DNA of 8,447 nt. Source: Phenylobacterium sp. Its GTDB lineage: Bacteria > Pseudomonadota > Alphaproteobacteria > Caulobacterales > Caulobacteraceae. Below, one piece after another: positions 5,089-8,447 of this stretch. The position numbers and the translations under genes are program-made. The notes beneath the pieces were generated by a model, which had not been told where the DNA came from, searched no databases, and saw only the letters and a program-made list of their open reading frames with translations. Position 1 is the first letter of the stretch; every line of letters starts with the position of its first letter. The DNA is taken from assembly GCA_019264505.1 (NCBI GenBank), contig JAHUZY010000451.1:1-8447 (forward strand), in the 5' to 3' direction.

Positions 5089-7133
5089 AAGAACACCGCC
5101 AGGGCGTAGGCCACCCAGAAGATCCCAAACAGCCAGCGGCCCCAATAGGTCTGGATATTGGCGAGCAGCCCCCGGGGCGGCGTCACGAACTTCCCCTTCT
5201 GAATCGCCAGGCGCAGGGTGGCGCCGGACTCAGACAGGACCTGGGCCCGGAAGCGGAAATAGGCGCTGGCCTGCTCCGCGGCGAGGAAGGGTTCGCGAAA
5301 CTCGATCTCCTGGAGCAGGCGGGCTTCGCGTCCCCCCGGCGCGACGGTCAGGGCCAGCCGGGCCGTCATGGAGGGTCCCTGATAGGTTTCATCCCATCCG
5401 GCGCCCTGAAGCGGCGCCGGCAGGGCGATGACGTATTCGTGCCTCACCCGCCTGGGCCGGCCAAGATCGATGGGCCAGCGGCGGCGCGATGTTTCAGGCG
5501 TCGGCAGCTGATGGTCCAGAAACCCGTCCCTAAGCACCAGCTCGGCCACCTCGCCCTTGGGGCTGGCCACCCAGGGCGCCGGCGCCCGGTAGCGCTCAAC
5601 GGTGCGGACGACGTTGCGCTTGCGATCATCGGCCAGATGGATCGGCTCAAGCAGCTCCACCTCGCCGTAGCCGTTGCGGCGGGCTGAGACGTAGTCCCGC
5701 TCGGCCTGGGCATGGCTCGCGTCCCAGCGGCGGCGCTCCATCTCGGCGCGCCAGCTGAAATAGGCCGAGCGGATTTCGAGCTCGACCGGGTCTGTGACCG
5801 TCCGCGGCGCGCCGATCACCTCCTCCACCTGCAGCAGGTCGACCGCCTCGCCTGACCCCATCCAGACCAGGGCGGCCCCGGCCTTCAAGGGCAGACCCCA
5901 CCCGAACCGGGGCTGATAGATGGTGTCGAGATCCTCGGCCTGAGGGGCCATAGTGGGGTCCAGCCAGAAGGTCTCGTCCCCGAGCGCCAGACCCACGATG
6001 CAATGGTCGAATGAAAGGGGCGACGCCGGCTCCTGGTCGAGGATCCAGCCCTTCCAGGTGTTGACGAGCACAGGATAGGCCGTGAGGCCGAGCCGGGTGA
6101 GCAGGGCGACCAGCAGCCTTGAGGCGTCCTTGCAGTCCCCCGACCGGGAGAGCCAGATGTCGGAGAGGTTGCGCGGGGCGAAACCGCCCTCGCCCAGGGA
6201 CACCGACTGATAGCGCAGGACGCTCTGGACCAGCCGCAAGGCGGCCACCGCCCTGGCCTTGGGCGCCAGCGAAACCAGGCCGGCCGCCTCCTCCTCCAGA
6301 CCGGAGGGCAGGACGCCGCCTGTGGCATAGAGCGGGGTGAAGAGGCCTGCGACCTCGGGCCAGGCGGACTGGTCGCAGACCCGGATCGTCGCATAGGGCC
6401 GCACCCAGGCTGGCATGTCCGGCTCGAGCTCGACCGGCGCGGTTTCCTGGCTGCGCCAGACGCGCTCGCAGGCCCCGCTCAGAAGGCGCTCATGAGCGGC
6501 CGGCGCGCCGCTCCAGCTTAGCATCGTCAGGCGTCGGTCCACGGGCGAGAGCAACCGAACCCGCGTCTCCCCCACCCAGCAGCCCCAGCTGAACAGCCAT
6601 TCCCGGCTGAAGTGACGCCCGACGATGGGGTGATCCCCCGACAGGCTGAAGGCGACATCGACAATGTCGCCCACCCGGATGTCAGGCAGGGTGATGTTGG
6701 CCGTCAGGCGTCCGTCATAGATCGCCCGTTCCAGATCGGGCTCCCGCCGGAAGACCTGCGCATGGGGCCGGGGGTCGATGAACCGCTCCTGGCCGTTTCG
6801 CACCAAACAGATCCGATGGAAGGTCAGGGTCTCGTAGCTCGGGTCGAAGGTGACGTTCACGACGGCGGCGCTCTGCAGCCCGTCGGTTCCCGTGACCTCG
6901 TTGACCGATCGCTGGAAGGTGGTGGCGCTCGGCCCCAACAGACTGATCTGGGTGTCCGTCAGCCAGAGGCAGAGACCGCCATGCTGTTCCCGGGGCGTCG
7001 GGGTCCTGGGCCGCATGATGGGGGCGAGCTCGACCCAGTCCGCCGCGGGACCATGGCCCAAAAGCTCCGCGGCGCCCGCCGCTGCTGTATCCGCCGCCAT
7101 CGAACCCACCCCCGCCGCACGCCTGGGTTTCAT
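5079..7133 (-). CDS. DUF3857 and transglutaminase-like domain protein with C-terminal transmembrane segment
   Basis: The 684-residue product has a DUF3857 domain (about 50-230, with NVTFDPSYETLTFHRICLVR and the typical DGRLTANITLPDIRVGDIVD) and a transglutaminase-like domain (about 290-395). The papain-type triad is complete: Cys334 in SGDCKD, His377 in SFDHCIV and Asp392 in FWLDPT. A long C-terminal beta-rich region follows, and residues 665-682 (GRWLFGIFWVAYALAVFF) form one membrane helix at the very end. No signal peptide is seen, so it resembles a tail-anchored protein with its catalytic domains in the cytoplasm, unlike secreted DUF3857 proteins. The family probably cleaves or crosslinks peptides; the substrate is unknown. 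The first ATG is 7133-7131 without a clear ribosome-binding site. ATG at 7100-7098 (residue 12) has GGGGGTGGG upstream and is an equally good start, giving 673 residues. It follows the tuf terminator, so it needs its own promoter, which I could not identify. Confidence 0.85.
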   Translation of the reverse strand: MKPRRAAGVGSMAADTAAAGAAELLGHGPAADWVELAPIMRPRTPTPREQHGGLCLWLTDTQISLLGPSATTFQRSVNEVTGTDGLQSAAVVNVTFDPSYETLTFHRICLVRNGQERFIDPRPHAQVFRREPDLERAIYDGRLTANITLPDIRVGDIVDVAFSLSGDHPIVGRHFSREWLFSWGCWVGETRVRLLSPVDRRLTMLSWSGAPAAHERLLSGACERVWRSQETAPVELEPDMPAWVRPYATIRVCDQSAWPEVAGLFTPLYATGGVLPSGLEEEAAGLVSLAPKARAVAALRLVQSVLRYQSVSLGEGGFAPRNLSDIWLSRSGDCKDASRLLVALLTRLGLTAYPVLVNTWKGWILDQEPASPLSFDHCIVGLALGDETFWLDPTMAPQAEDLDTIYQPRFGWGLPLKAGAALVWMGSGEAVDLLQVEEVIGAPRTVTDPVELEIRSAYFSWRAEMERRRWDASHAQAERDYVSARRNGYGEVELLEPIHLADDRKRNVVRTVERYRAPAPWVASPKGEVAELVLRDGFLDHQLPTPETSRRRWPIDLGRPRRVRHEYVIALPAPLQGAGWDETYQGPSMTARLALTVAPGGREARLLQEIEFREPFLAAEQASAYFRFRAQVLSESGATLRLAIQKGKFVTPPRGLLANIQTYWGRWLFGIFWVAYALAVFFDV

Positions 7134-7190
7134 AGCATCGGAGGCCGAGCGCTTGAGCGGAATCTACCTGCAGGCGACCGCCGGTCCCGC

Positions 7191-7227
7191 AAAGGAAAAG
7201 GCCGCCGGGGTTTCCCCTGGCGGCCTT
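7191..7227 (-). terminator. Intrinsic terminator of tuf
   Basis: Minus-strand AAGGCCGCC, an unpaired A, GGGG, an AAA loop, then CCCC and GGCGGCCTT form a near-perfect stem of about 13 bp, followed by TTTCC and more T's (7199-7191). It starts 30 bases after the tuf stop codon and ends just before the transglutaminase-like gene's leader. Confidence 0.9.
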
Positions 7228-7256
7228 GGCCTTAGGTCAGGCTGTGAAGCCTTGGA

Positions 7257-8447
<1,191 letters not shown>

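Noticed and set aside
3851..5431. A 526-codon open frame on the plus strand
   Set aside because: It is antisense to the acyltransferase and to the end of the transglutaminase-like gene, spans their intergenic gap, lacks any recognisable domain and is a typical high-GC shadow frame.

Overview
The window is high-GC bacterial chromosome. It carries the conserved tuf / tRNA-Trp / secE-nusG-rplK-rplA neighbourhood, with every essential gene on the minus strand, so biological order runs from right to left. Base composition, protein sequences (SecE with an N-terminal extension, a typical alphaproteobacterial EF-Tu and NusG) and the gene types between tuf and tRNA-Trp suggest an alphaproteobacterium. 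My best guess is Caulobacterales (Caulobacter, Phenylobacterium or Brevundimonas type). Genus is not decidable from this sequence alone.

Layout in transcription order. tuf (EF-Tu, complete, start codon at the right edge) ends in a strong intrinsic terminator. Next comes a large DUF3857/transglutaminase-like protein with a C-terminal membrane segment, then a two-gene unit made of a CelD/FemAB-type GNAT acyltransferase and a JmjC/cupin-like protein. A small, extremely polar, disordered protein is encoded on the opposite strand and converges on that unit. A promoter-like site then leads into tRNA-Trp(CCA), secE and nusG. After nusG lies a 461-bp unit holding a GxxExxY-family (PD-(D/E)XK-like) gene between inverted repeats. 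A second promoter-like site follows, then rplK and the first 81 codons of rplA, which runs off the left edge.

How the genes work together. tuf, tRNA-Trp, secE, nusG, rplK and rplA supply translation elongation, Trp decoding, the Sec translocon, transcription elongation control and the L1 stalk/GTPase centre of the ribosome. The three genes between tuf and tRNA-Trp look like accessory cell-envelope or protein-modification functions with no proven link to each other.

The most interesting item is the GxxExxY unit at about 849-1309. A perfect 22-bp inverted repeat, built from degenerate 9-nt units and continuing imperfectly for about 40 bp per side, closely brackets one small nuclease-like gene. 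It sits between nusG and an apparently intact rplK promoter. The arrangement looks like a minimal mobile or domesticated genetic unit, but no transposase and no target-site duplication are visible.
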